From Lachnospiraceae bacterium (GTDB lineage Bacteria; Bacillota_A; Clostridia; Lachnospirales; Lachnospiraceae): a DNA stretch of 12,379 nt. Below, piece by piece: positions 1 through 6,959 of the stretch. The notes under the pieces are model-generated. The model worked only from the letters and a program-made list of their open reading frames with translations. It ran no database searches and was not told where the DNA came from. The position numbers were made by a program, and so were the translations under genes. The stretch's first letter is position 1. The number at the start of each line of letters is the position of its first letter. The stretch lies in the NCBI GenBank assembly GCA_009774655.1, contig VSOD01000091.1, positions 1 through 12,379 on the forward strand, written 5' to 3'.

Positions 1-1
1 G

Positions 2-1690
2 GTCTGTTCCAATGCACCGGAGGTGGAACTGTTTCTGAACGGTAAGAGCCTGGGCAGACGGAAACTTTCCCATGCAGCGGGAAGCGGGCGAACGATTCTG
101 GCGGATTATCAGGTGCCCTATGAGGAGGGCGCTCTGACTGCAGTGGCGTATGATGAGGCGGGCCGTGAGATCGCAGGGAGTACAAGACGGTCCTTCGGCA
201 ATTCCCATGCCGTCAGGATCTACCCGGAAAATACGGTGATCAAAGCGGACGGGAAGGATCTTCTGTTCCTGGAGATCGGCACGGTAGATGAGCGGGGAAA
301 TCCGGTGGAAAATGCCTGTGACCGGGTGCGGGTACAGGTGGCCGGAGCGGGAAGACTGGTGGGCCTTGACAATGGCGACAGCACCGACTATGACAGCTAT
401 AAGACAGACAGCAGAAGACTCTTTGGCGGAAAACTGCTGGCGATGATCCAGTCTGTGGGGGAGCCGGGAGAAATCCGGGTGCAGGTCAGCGCGAAGGGGC
501 TTATCTGCGATTCCCTGCTCTGCCGCAGTGAGGAGGTGTACCCTGGAACGCCGACTATACAAAAGCTGCCCTGCGATATAAGACGTGATGCGGATCTGCC
601 GGTCCGTACCGGAAGGGCGGATGAGATCCCGGTGCGGAAGATCACGCTGCTCACGGAAGAGAACCGGGTGTTTGGGCCGGAGCGGAAGAGACTGTCGGTG
701 GAGGCGAGGATCGACCCGCCGGAGGCGGATGACAGAGAGCTGTTTTTCCGGGCGGTGGATGACCATGGAGTGGACTCCAATCTGGTCAGGCTGGTTCAGG
801 ACGGGAACCGGGCGCAGCTGGAGGCGCTTGGCGACGGGGCATTCCGCCTTCGGTGCATGTCAAAGAGCGGTACGGATGCCATCCGGTTGATCTCCCAGCT
901 GGAATTCGAGATCCACGGACTGGGCAAAGCCTGGCTTGACCCTTACGATTTCATTTCCGGAAGCCAGTACACTTCCGTGAAGGGAGAAGCGGGAAACGGG
1001 AATGAAAGAGGCGTTGCAACCGCGCGGGACGGGGAAACGGTGGTGTCCTACAGCGGAATTGATTTTGGAAGGATCGGTTCGGATCAGATCGTGATGCCGA
1101 TCTTTGCACTGGACAGCGGCGAATATCCCATTCAGATCTGGGAAGGCATTCCCGGGGACGCGGACAGTGAACTGATCGGAGATGTGGTCTATCAGAAGCC
1201 TTCTGTCTGGAACGTTTATCAGGAGGAAACTTTCAGGCTGCAAAGGAGGGTGAAAGGAATCACCACCATCAGTTTTCTTCTGCGGCAGAAGATGCATATC
1301 AAGGGCTTTTCTTTCGTGCGCTGTGAGAAGGCATGGATGCGGTTACCGGCCGCCGGTGCGGATCACATCTACGGGGACAGCTTCCGGATCGCCGGGGATG
1401 CGGTGGAGGAGATCGGCAATAATGTGTCGCTGGAATTTGCGGAAATGGATTTCGGGGAAAAGGGCACAGAGAAATTAACCGTCTGGGGACGGGCGCCGAA
1501 AGGGAGCAACACTGTCCATGTCCGGTTTTTTGACGGGAACAGCGAGAGCAAACAAATCGTAGAGTTTCCCGGGGGAGATGAGTATGCCGCTTCGACGTTC
1601 GCGCTGCTGCCGGTGAAGGGCAAAGTGACTGTGACGTTTGTGTTTATGCCGGGGAGCTGTTTTGACTTTCAGGCGTTTCAGTTTGCGTAA
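2..1690 (+). CDS. Glycoside hydrolase family 2 protein, C-terminal fragment (beta-galactosidase/beta-glucuronidase-like)
   Basis: The frame is open at the left edge from base 2 and ends at TAA 1688-1690, leaving 562 residues; a GTG at 23 is an internal Val and not a start. The opening residues (SNAPEVELFLNGKSLG) are the hallmark of the DUF4982 Ig-like domain that follows the GH2 TIM barrel. From about residue 70 to 167 comes a GH2 C-terminal domain 5-type segment (IYPENTVIKADGKDL ... GRLVGLDNGD). A beta-rich Ig-like stretch occupies about 205-305, and two carbohydrate-binding-module-like beta-sandwiches follow at about 310-443 and 455-562. The catalytic glutamates lie upstream of the window, so the substrate cannot be decided; beta-galactosidase, beta-glucuronidase and other GH2 activities are all possible. 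It converges on araC with 55 bases between them, and I see no convincing terminator there. The GH2 family call is secure; the binding-module calls are inferred from the fold-like sequence pattern. Confidence 0.85.
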   Translation, partial: VCSNAPEVELFLNGKSLGRRKLSHAAGSGRTILADYQVPYEEGALTAVAYDEAGREIAGSTRRSFGNSHAVRIYPENTVIKADGKDLLFLEIGTVDERGNPVENACDRVRVQVAGAGRLVGLDNGDSTDYDSYKTDSRRLFGGKLLAMIQSVGEPGEIRVQVSAKGLICDSLLCRSEEVYPGTPTIQKLPCDIRRDADLPVRTGRADEIPVRKITLLTEENRVFGPERKRLSVEARIDPPEADDRELFFRAVDDHGVDSNLVRLVQDGNRAQLEALGDGAFRLRCMSKSGTDAIRLISQLEFEIHGLGKAWLDPYDFISGSQYTSVKGEAGNGNERGVATARDGETVVSYSGIDFGRIGSDQIVMPIFALDSGEYPIQIWEGIPGDADSELIGDVVYQKPSVWNVYQEETFRLQRRVKGITTISFLLRQKMHIKGFSFVRCEKAWMRLPAAGADHIYGDSFRIAGDAVEEIGNNVSLEFAEMDFGEKGTEKLTVWGRAPKGSNTVHVRFFDGNSESKQIVEFPGGDEYAASTFALLPVKGKVTVTFVFMPGSCFDFQAFQFA

Positions 1691-1745
1691 GACAGTCCGG
1701 AATGAATTTCGAGTATGCAGTTTTTGCTTTTCTTTATGCGCCTGT

Positions 1746-2612
1746 CTACTCTTTCAGCCTGTTCAAGTTCTTATATTCTGACGGCGTGCAGTTCTTGGCT
1801 GCCTTAAAGATCCTGTTGAAAGTAGACAGGCTGTTGAATCCGGAGAGCATTGCCACCTCCGTAATGGAGATATGAGGCTCGATCAGGAGGCGCTCCGCGT
1901 GGGCAATGCGTTTCTGCATCAGATATTCATGGCAGGACATATTGGAAAACTGCTTGAACAGGCGGGCAAAGTGGAACTTGGAAAAGCCCGCCAGATCGGC
2001 AAGTTCCTCTATCGTAATATTTTCCGTACAGTGATCGGTGATATAGTTGCACACCAGCATGAATTTTTCTACATATTCATGCTGTTTGCTGCGGGTGATG
2101 CCGGGAAATCTGGTGTTGGCATTAAAGTTGGTCCGCCCCAGAGCAACGAAAAAGCGGATCATCAGGGAGTAGACACAGGCCTCGGTAAAGGGCCTGGGAT
2201 TGTCGTATTCCCGGACCACTTCATCCAGATAGAACTGCAGGCGGCTGTTGAGCTCCGGGTATTCCTTCCGGGAGATCAGCGTGTAGGGGAGGAGCGTGTG
2301 GAGCAGGGTATCCATGGCGTTTACATTGCAGATCAGACTGTAATCAAACAGAAGGATCAACCTCTCGCCGTCGGGAGGGGCAATCAGCTCGTGAAGCGTA
2401 CCGGGGGGGGTAATCCAGATGTCACCTTCATAGAAGGTATGCGGGGTTCCGTCAGTGATCACGGTGTATTCTCCGCGTATGGGCAGGATGATCTCCACTG
2501 CGGTATGCCAGTGGACGGGATAGTTTTCCTTCTCATGGTTGTGATAAAGTTTCAGTCCGCTTAAAGCGTCATAAGCAACTGTCTCATGGATTCCATTTAA
2601 TATCTTGATCAT
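1746..2612 (-). CDS. AraC-family transcriptional regulator with N-terminal cupin domain
   Basis: This 288-residue protein has the standard AraC/YesN layout. An N-terminal cupin-like sensor spans about residues 30-90 (YPVHWHTAVEIILPIRGEY, later DIWITPPGTLHEL). A middle helical region follows, and the C-terminal double helix-turn-helix spans about 198-285. The first HTH reads IEELADLAGFSKFHFARLFK and the second TEVAMLSGFNSLSTFNRIFK, the second carrying the family signature. The start is ATG at 2610-2612, preceded on the minus strand by GGAAAGG about 8 bases upstream. The gene is transcribed away from aguA and shares the 435-base control region with it, so it is the likely sensor-activator of the aguA-transporter operon; the ligand (an aldouronate, glucuronate or xylo-oligosaccharide) is inferred. 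An 8-base C run in the coding strand at 2403-2410 falls in codons about 68-70, within the cupin domain. Confidence 0.92.
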   Translation of the reverse strand: MIKILNGIHETVAYDALSGLKLYHNHEKENYPVHWHTAVEIILPIRGEYTVITDGTPHTFYEGDIWITPPGTLHELIAPPDGERLILLFDYSLICNVNAMDTLLHTLLPYTLISRKEYPELNSRLQFYLDEVVREYDNPRPFTEACVYSLMIRFFVALGRTNFNANTRFPGITRSKQHEYVEKFMLVCNYITDHCTENITIEELADLAGFSKFHFARLFKQFSNMSCHEYLMQKRIAHAERLLIEPHISITEVAMLSGFNSLSTFNRIFKAAKNCTPSEYKNLNRLKE

Positions 2613-2653
2613 ATCTTATTACCTTTCCGGAATTGAGTGCTTCTATTGCTCTA

Positions 2654-2682
2654 ATAGTAATTCCATTCTCTCATTTTGGCAA
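2654..2682 (-). promoter_or_regulatory. araC promoter (sigma-A type)
   Basis: On the minus strand a -35 box TTGCCA (plus-strand 2677-2682) and a -10 box TACTAT (2654-2659) are separated by exactly 17 bases. Each differs from consensus at one or two positions. They lie about 40-70 bases upstream of the araC start codon, leaving a short untranslated leader with the GGAAAGG ribosome binding site. Confidence 0.6.
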
Positions 2683-2690
2683 GCGCCAAA
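2675..2690. promoter_or_regulatory. Palindromic operator candidate over the araC -35 box
   Basis: TTTGGC-AAGC-GCCAAA is a perfect 6-base inverted repeat with a 4-base centre. It covers the whole -35 box of the araC promoter, so a protein bound here would be expected to block araC transcription. It does not fit the catabolite-response (cre) consensus because the spacing around the central CG is wrong. The binding protein is unknown; autoregulation by the AraC protein or a separate repressor are both possible. Confidence 0.4.
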
Positions 2691-2775
2691 TCAAATATTG
2701 CTAGCAGGTCATTATAGTAAATCTGTACAAAATTTCTCATAAAAAGCATCAATGTTACAAAAGAAAAGACAGAAA

Positions 2776-2866
2776 CGTGCGAAAATCATGAAAAGGGGGA
2801 GAAGAAAATGCAGAAATCAGAAAGGGAAACGCTGTTTGAAATCCTCACAACGGAAACTTTCGCACG
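2776..2866. repeat. Distant inverted repeat upstream of aguA (9-base arms)
   Basis: CGTGCGAAA at 2776-2784 is the exact reverse complement of TTTCGCACG at 2858-2866. Both arms are preceded by GAAAC or its near copy. The arm centres are 82 bases apart, close to eight helical turns, so both could be presented on the same face of the DNA. The arms bracket a 23-codon reading frame. This could be a pair of activator sites, a long-range RNA stem, or chance. Confidence 0.4.
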
Positions 2867-2879
2867 ATTTGACAAGTGA
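2808..2879 (+). CDS. Short candidate leader ORF (23 aa) upstream of aguA
   Basis: ATG at 2808 follows a strong ribosome binding site (GGGGGAG, 2795-2801) at about 6 bases, and the frame ends at TGA 2877-2879. The predicted peptide is MQKSERETLFEILTTETFAR followed by FDK. I do not recognise it. The good ribosome binding site is the main support; composition alone is not decisive at this length. It could be a leader peptide, a remnant of a lost gene, or a chance frame. If transcription of aguA starts at the -10 box near 2918 it would not be on that transcript. Confidence 0.25.
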   Translation: MQKSERETLFEILTTETFARFDK

Positions 2880-2911
2880 AGAACAAGATATAGGGAGAAA
2901 AACGTGGCAAA

Positions 2912-3058
2912 GTGCAATATAATTTAAACAGATTTGAAAAGAAATTGTACAAATTTCCGGATGGAGTTAAAACGGCAGGAGATTACATATGGAATGCAAA
3001 AGCCGGGGCCGGAGAGCGGTTTGGATCAATGCGGGAGGAGCAGCAGGATGGGATTTGA
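2912..3058 (+). CDS. Short candidate ORF (48 aa) overlapping the aguA start
   Basis: From GTG 2912 a frame reads 48 residues (VQYNLNRFEKKLYKFPDGVK, then TAGDYIWNAKAGAGERFGSM, then REEQQDGI) to TGA 3056-3058, overlapping the first 11 bases of aguA. The codons and residue mix look protein-like, and the stop lying just inside aguA would allow translational coupling. Against it, the ribosome binding site AGGGAG (2892-2897) is 14 bases from this GTG and is placed better for a GTG at 2904, which ends after 7 codons (MAKCNII). A one-base frameshift near 2908-2911 would join the two. I do not recognise the product; it may be a small real gene, a decayed gene start, or chance. Confidence 0.25.
   Translation: MQYNLNRFEKKLYKFPDGVKTAGDYIWNAKAGAGERFGSMREEQQDGI
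2918..2923 (+). promoter_or_regulatory. Consensus -10 box upstream of aguA, no -35 match
   Basis: TATAAT at 2918-2923 matches the sigma-A -10 consensus perfectly. At 16-18 bases upstream the sequence is GGGAGAAA, with no resemblance to TTGACA. A good TTGACA exists at 2869-2874 but is 43 bases away and cannot pair with it. A promoter of this shape is typical of activator-dependent transcription, which fits the adjacent AraC gene, but the box lies in A/T-rich sequence and may be fortuitous. The resulting leader to the aguA start would be about 120 bases. Confidence 0.35.
3034..3040 (+). promoter_or_regulatory. Ribosome binding site that fixes the aguA start
   Basis: GGAGGAG at 3034-3040 lies 7 bases before ATG 3048. 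Upstream in-frame candidates (TTG 2934, ATG 2961, ATG 2994) have no ribosome binding site at proper spacing, and the extra residues they add have no GH67 character. Confidence 0.75.
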
Positions 3059-5036
3059 ACAGGCATGGCTTTCCTATCGGAGTATAAGGGAAGACAGTGA
3101 GTGGAGAGGGATCGGCAGAATCTATGCCGATGAGGATGATTTCATTACAGGGAATGCGGTAAGAGAGCTCCGGAAGGCATGGAGTGAGATGACGGGGACG
3201 GACCTTATGCTGTATCCCGGCTCGCAGGAGACACAGCAGGCCGGGAGCATCATCTTCAGGCAGGACGAAGGATGCGGACCGGAAGGGTATCATGTGTTTG
3301 AAGAGGAAGGAAGCGTGGTCATTGCGGCTTCCACGGATCGTGGATGGCTTTACGGTGCATTTGAACTCATACACCAGATGCAGATGGAAAATCCGCTTCC
3401 GGGGCTGGATGTCAGGAAAGAACCGGTGATGCCGCTGCGGATGCTGAATCACTGGGATAATATGGACGGAAGTATCGAGCGGGGCTATTCGGGGAATTCC
3501 TTCTTCTTTGAAAAGGATGAGATCCTGATCGATGAGAGGACGGTTACTTATGCAAGGCTGCTGGCATCGGTGGGAATCAATGGAGCGGTGATCAACAATG
3601 TGAATGTAAAGGACGCCGCTACCTGGCTGATCACGGACCGGTATTTTGATAAGCTGCGCAGATTATCCGAGATTTTTGCCGGTTATGGGATCAAGCTCTT
3701 CCTGTCTCTGAATTATGCCGCTCCTGTGGAACTGGGACAGTTGGACAGCGCAGATCCTCTGTCGGAAGAGGTGAGGGAATGGTGGAAGAGGCGGATGCAG
3801 CTTGTTTTCGGGCAGATCCCTGATCTGGGCGGTTTTCTGATCAAGGCTGATTCGGAAGGGCGTCCCGGGCCGTTCACTTACGGAAGGACGCACGCGGACG
3901 GCGCCAATATGCTGGCCGAGGCGGTGGAGCCTTACGGAGGACTTATCATCTGGCGCTGTTTTGTATATAACTGCAAACAGGACTGGAGAGATTACATAAC
4001 CGATCGGGCGAGATCGGGCTATGACAATTTTATAGAGCTTGACGGCGCTTTTCGCGACAATGTGATACTGCAGATCAAGAACGGGCCGATGGATTTCCAG
4101 GTCAGGGAACCGGTACATCCTCTGTTTGGTGGGCTTAAGGCTTCTAACCAGATACTGGAGGTACAGATCGCACAGGAGTATACAGGACAGCAGAGGCATG
4201 TGTGTTACCTGATTCCCATGTTTAAAGAGGTTCTCGCGTTCCGTACCTATGCGGCCAAAACGGATGATACAGTGATGGACATTGTATCGGGTAAGACTTT
4301 TGGCCAGACAACATGCGGCATGGCGGCGGTGGCAAATACCGGAAATGATGAGAACTGGACCGGTCATGATCTGGCAGCGGCGAATCTTTACGGATTTGGC
4401 AGACTGGCGTTTACCCCTTCGGCCACGGCAGAGGAACTGGCCACGGAGTGGATCGTCAGGACCTTCGGTAAAGATCAGGAAGTTCGAGAGGTTCTGTTGT
4501 TCATATTGATGAATTCCTGGAAGGCGTACGAGATGTATAATGCGCCGCTTGGAATCGGATGGATGGTCAATCCTGCTTATCATTACGGACCGAATGTGGA
4601 CGGCTATGAGTATGACAGGTGGGGCACTTATCACCGGGCCGATCATGCGGGAATCGGTGTTGACAGGAGCCATAACGGAACGGGATATGCAGGACTTTAC
4701 GAAGAACCCAATGCTTCCATGTATGACAGTCCGGAGAGCTGCCCTGACGAGCTGTTACTTTTCTTTCATCATATGCCGTATGAGCATAAGCTGCACAGCG
4801 GTAAGACGGTGATCCAGCATATTTATGATACTCATTTTGAAGGGGTGGAGCTGGTAGATGAGATGGTGAAGCGTTTCGAGGGCCTGGAAGGAAAACTTCC
4901 GGATAAGGCGTTCGGGAGAATGCTGGAGCGGTTCCGACATCAAAAAGAGCATGCCAGGGAATGGCGGGACCAGATCAACACCTATTTTTACCGGAAGAGC
5001 GGTATTGCGGATGAAAAGGGAAGAAAAATATTCTGA
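3048..5036 (+). CDS. aguA: GH67 alpha-glucuronidase (intracellular)
   Basis: The enzyme removes (4-O-methyl-)D-glucuronic acid from the non-reducing end xylose of aldouronates derived from glucuronoxylan. With ATG 3048 it has 662 residues, close to the family's usual 680, and starts MGFEQAWLSYR, in register with known GH67 N-termini. Family blocks include LRMLNHWDNMDGSIERGYSG (about 130-149), ASVGINGAVINNVNV and GGLIIWRCFVYNCKQDWRD. Catalytic residues are present: the acid Glu270 in KADSEGRPGPF, and the base pair Asp349 (NGPMDFQVREP) and Glu377 (QIAQEYTGQQ). Their spacings of 79 and 28 residues equal those of Geobacillus AguA E285/D364/E392 as I recall them. The C-terminus (TYFYRKSGIADEKGRKIF) is complete. 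There is no signal peptide, so the substrate must be imported, which fits the transporter genes beginning 36 bases downstream. Confidence 0.97.
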   Translation: MGFEQAWLSYRSIREDSEWRGIGRIYADEDDFITGNAVRELRKAWSEMTGTDLMLYPGSQETQQAGSIIFRQDEGCGPEGYHVFEEEGSVVIAASTDRGWLYGAFELIHQMQMENPLPGLDVRKEPVMPLRMLNHWDNMDGSIERGYSGNSFFFEKDEILIDERTVTYARLLASVGINGAVINNVNVKDAATWLITDRYFDKLRRLSEIFAGYGIKLFLSLNYAAPVELGQLDSADPLSEEVREWWKRRMQLVFGQIPDLGGFLIKADSEGRPGPFTYGRTHADGANMLAEAVEPYGGLIIWRCFVYNCKQDWRDYITDRARSGYDNFIELDGAFRDNVILQIKNGPMDFQVREPVHPLFGGLKASNQILEVQIAQEYTGQQRHVCYLIPMFKEVLAFRTYAAKTDDTVMDIVSGKTFGQTTCGMAAVANTGNDENWTGHDLAAANLYGFGRLAFTPSATAEELATEWIVRTFGKDQEVREVLLFILMNSWKAYEMYNAPLGIGWMVNPAYHYGPNVDGYEYDRWGTYHRADHAGIGVDRSHNGTGYAGLYEEPNASMYDSPESCPDELLLFFHHMPYEHKLHSGKTVIQHIYDTHFEGVELVDEMVKRFEGLEGKLPDKAFGRMLERFRHQKEHAREWRDQINTYFYRKSGIADEKGRKIF

Positions 5037-5072
5037 TAAGATCAGGATGGGAATTTGGGAGGTGTTAAAGAA

Positions 5073-6026
5073 ATGACTAAGGTGAAAACAAGTAAACCGG
5101 CCGTCGCAAAGAAAGACAGTACCCGTTCGTATCTGAAAAGATACTGGCAGCTTTATCTTCTTTTGAGCCTGCCGCTGCTGTACCTTTTGATTTTCAAGTA
5201 TATACCGATGGTATATATCCAGATCGCATTCAAAAAGTACAGCATCATTCAGAACGTATGGGAAATGCCATGGGCCAGGAATCATGGGTTCGAGTATTTT
5301 ATCCAGGCCTTTGGCAGCAATGATTTCCGCCGTGCACTGCGCAATACGGTGGTCTTAAATCTGATGGATCTGGTGATCGGGTTCCCGGCGCCGATCATCT
5401 TCGCATTGATTCTGAACGAATTGTGTTTCAAACGTTTTAAGAAAGTAGTGCAGACAGTTGCCTATATGCCGCACTTCCTTTCCTGGGTCATCATCTACAG
5501 CCTGGCGCTGCAGCTTTTTGCACCCGGTGAAGGTCTGGTGAACATGGCGATCGAGCGTCTGGGCGGTTCTTCTATTCCGTTTTTGAATGACGCGGCCCAC
5601 TGGGTAGGCACTTATATCGGCGTCGGCGTATGGCAGAACTTCGGCTGGGGATCCATCGTATATCTGGCAGCGATCGCCGGCATCAATTCGGAACTTTATG
5701 AGGCGGCTTCCGTGGATGGTGCGGGACGTTTCCGTAAAATGTGGAATATCACCCTTCCGGGTATCAAGCCCACGATCGTGGTTTTACTGATCATGAATCT
5801 GGGTAACATTCTGGGCAGTAATTTTGATCGTCCCTTCGCGTTCCAGAATAATCTGGTCATGAATGTGGCGGATGTAATTTCTACTTATGTATATCGAACC
5901 GGTATCAAGGGCCTGCAGTTCTCTTTGACAACGGCGGTCGGCCTGTTCCAGTCGGTGGTCGGCGTGCTCTTCCTGCTGATGGCTAACTGGCTGTCCAGAA
6001 AACTTGGAGAAAGGGGGATCTGGTAA
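5073..6026 (+). CDS. ABC transporter permease, LplB type (aldouronate import)
   Basis: This 317-residue inner-membrane permease has about six hydrophobic segments (near residues 26-44, 92-117, 127-150, 178-203, 234-248 and 285-305). The EAA loop that docks the ATPase is at about 209-233 (EAASVDGAGRFRKMWNITLP). The start is ATG 5073, with GGGAGGTG at 5057-5064 eight bases ahead; an in-frame TTG at 5055 lacks a site. It belongs to the LplB/YteP group of carbohydrate uptake transporters, which pair with a YtcP-type permease and a lipoprotein and borrow a shared MsmX-like ATPase. No ATPase gene is seen here. Position directly after aguA makes it the counterpart of the aguF/aguG permeases of Geobacillus xylan loci; the substrate is inferred from that context. 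Confidence 0.93.
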   Translation: MTKVKTSKPAVAKKDSTRSYLKRYWQLYLLLSLPLLYLLIFKYIPMVYIQIAFKKYSIIQNVWEMPWARNHGFEYFIQAFGSNDFRRALRNTVVLNLMDLVIGFPAPIIFALILNELCFKRFKKVVQTVAYMPHFLSWVIIYSLALQLFAPGEGLVNMAIERLGGSSIPFLNDAAHWVGTYIGVGVWQNFGWGSIVYLAAIAGINSELYEAASVDGAGRFRKMWNITLPGIKPTIVVLLIMNLGNILGSNFDRPFAFQNNLVMNVADVISTYVYRTGIKGLQFSLTTAVGLFQSVVGVLFLLMANWLSRKLGERGIW

Positions 6027-6898
6027 TGAAAGTAAAATCAACTTCTGCAAAAGTCGGCGATTGGGCATTTGTCCTGATCTGTGTGCTGATCAGTATCATC
6101 TGTGTGGTGCCGATGATCAATCTGCTGGCAAAGTCCTTAAGTTCAACGGACTATCTGGTAAAAAATGCGGTTTCACTCTGGCCCAAGGGCTTTAACCTGG
6201 ATGCCTATAAGACCGTGCTGAGCGACCCAAAGTACATAAGGTCTTTCTTCTGGACGGTATTTTTGACGGTGGTCTGTACGTTGGTTTCTCTGACCATGAC
6301 CGTGCTGTGTGCTTATCCGCTTATCTTTGACAAGTTAAAGGGGCGCGGCGTGATCAATATTATCATCACGATCACCATGTTTTTTAACGCAGGTACGATT
6401 CCCAACTATCTGCTCATGCAGAACCTGGGACTTCTGGACAATCCGCTGGTGTTGATCCTGCCCGGCTGTCTGAGCGTTTATAACATGATCATCATGAGGA
6501 GCTTCTTCTATGGCATCCCGGACAGCTTAAGGGAGTCTGCGGAAATAGACGGCGCCAGCTTTTTCCAGATCATGATGAAGATTTATGTACCGTTGTCCAA
6601 ACCGGTTATGGCCACACTGGCATTGTTCTATGCGGTGGGACGCTGGAACGGTTATTCGGACGCGCTGCTGTACATGAAGAAGCCGGAATTCTATCCGCTG
6701 CAGCTGCTGCTGTACAACATCATCAATAATATTAACTCGGTAGAGGTTGCAACGCAGGAGGGATTCTCGTCTCCTGGACTTTCAGCATCCTTGAAGGCAG
6801 CGATCGTTATGTTTTCCACAATACCGATCCTGTGCGTATATCCCTGGCTGCAGAAATATTTTATCCACGGTGTGACCATGGGGGCTGTAAAGGAATAA
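6026..6898 (+). CDS. ABC transporter permease, YtcP/UgpE type (aldouronate import)
   Basis: This 290-residue partner permease begins at ATG 6026, which shares one base with the TAA of the preceding gene (TAATG), so the two are translationally coupled and probably made in equal amounts. The ribosome binding site AAAGGGGG lies in the end of the upstream gene. Hydrophobic segments are near residues 12-34, 73-100, 107-122, 138-160, 192-206 and 256-272. The EAA loop is at about 169-193 (ESAEIDGASFFQIMMKIYVP), and the C-terminal YPWLQKYFIHGVTMGAVKE is characteristic of this permease group. It would form the heterodimeric channel with the preceding LplB-type protein. Confidence 0.93.
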   Translation: MKVKSTSAKVGDWAFVLICVLISIICVVPMINLLAKSLSSTDYLVKNAVSLWPKGFNLDAYKTVLSDPKYIRSFFWTVFLTVVCTLVSLTMTVLCAYPLIFDKLKGRGVINIIITITMFFNAGTIPNYLLMQNLGLLDNPLVLILPGCLSVYNMIIMRSFFYGIPDSLRESAEIDGASFFQIMMKIYVPLSKPVMATLALFYAVGRWNGYSDALLYMKKPEFYPLQLLLYNIINNINSVEVATQEGFSSPGLSASLKAAIVMFSTIPILCVYPWLQKYFIHGVTMGAVKE

Positions 6899-6899
6899 C

Positions 6900-6920
6900 C
6901 GGATCCTTTCTACGGATTCG
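6900..6920 (+). other. Small intercistronic stem-loop between permease and binding-protein genes
   Basis: CGGATCC (6900-6906) can pair with GGATTCG (6914-6920) to give a 7-base stem with one G-U pair and a 7-base loop. No T run follows, so it is not a normal terminator. A stem at this position could protect the downstream binding-protein mRNA or attenuate read-through, but the structure is small and could be chance. Confidence 0.35.
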
Positions 6921-6959
6921 TTCATTCAAAATAGATTAAAAAAACAGGGAGGTAAGACG

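Larger units (their letters stand above)
2613..3047. other. Divergent araC/aguA control region (435 bases)
   Basis: No conserved protein gene fills this stretch. It holds, from left to right: the minus-strand araC promoter (2654-2682) with a palindrome over its -35 box (2675-2690); an A/T-rich stretch (about 2700-2770) without a convincing plus-strand promoter; an inverted repeat with 9-base arms at 2776-2784 and 2858-2866; a 23-codon frame with a strong ribosome binding site (2808-2879); a TATAAT box at 2918-2923; and a 48-codon frame that runs into the aguA start (2912-3058). The length and the A-rich composition of the left half suit a region bound by an AraC-type activator. No known riboswitch motif was recognised. 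Confidence 0.6.

Noticed and set aside
1740..1831. Inverted repeat GCCTGTCTACT / AGTAGACAGGC
   Set aside because: The right arm is within conserved AraC coding sequence and the 70-base loop has no T run; most likely chance, not a terminator.
1872..2564. 230-codon frame on the plus strand
   Set aside because: It is antisense to the well-supported AraC gene and shows no recognisable domain.
2675..2690. Catabolite-response (cre) site
   Set aside because: The palindrome has AAGC at its centre and an extra base relative to the cre consensus, so it does not match.
2869..2874. TTGACA as the aguA -35 box
   Set aside because: No -10-like hexamer occurs 16-18 bases downstream; the TATAAT is 43 bases away.
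2934..3047. N-terminal extension of AguA from TTG 2934
   Set aside because: The extra 38 residues have no GH67 character, the upstream starts lack a properly spaced ribosome site, and ATG 3048 has an excellent one and aligns with known family N-termini.
3663..4673. Long open frame on the minus strand (336 codons)
   Set aside because: It lies wholly opposite the conserved aguA coding region and its product shows low-complexity, unfamiliar sequence; it is a by-product of aguA codon usage.
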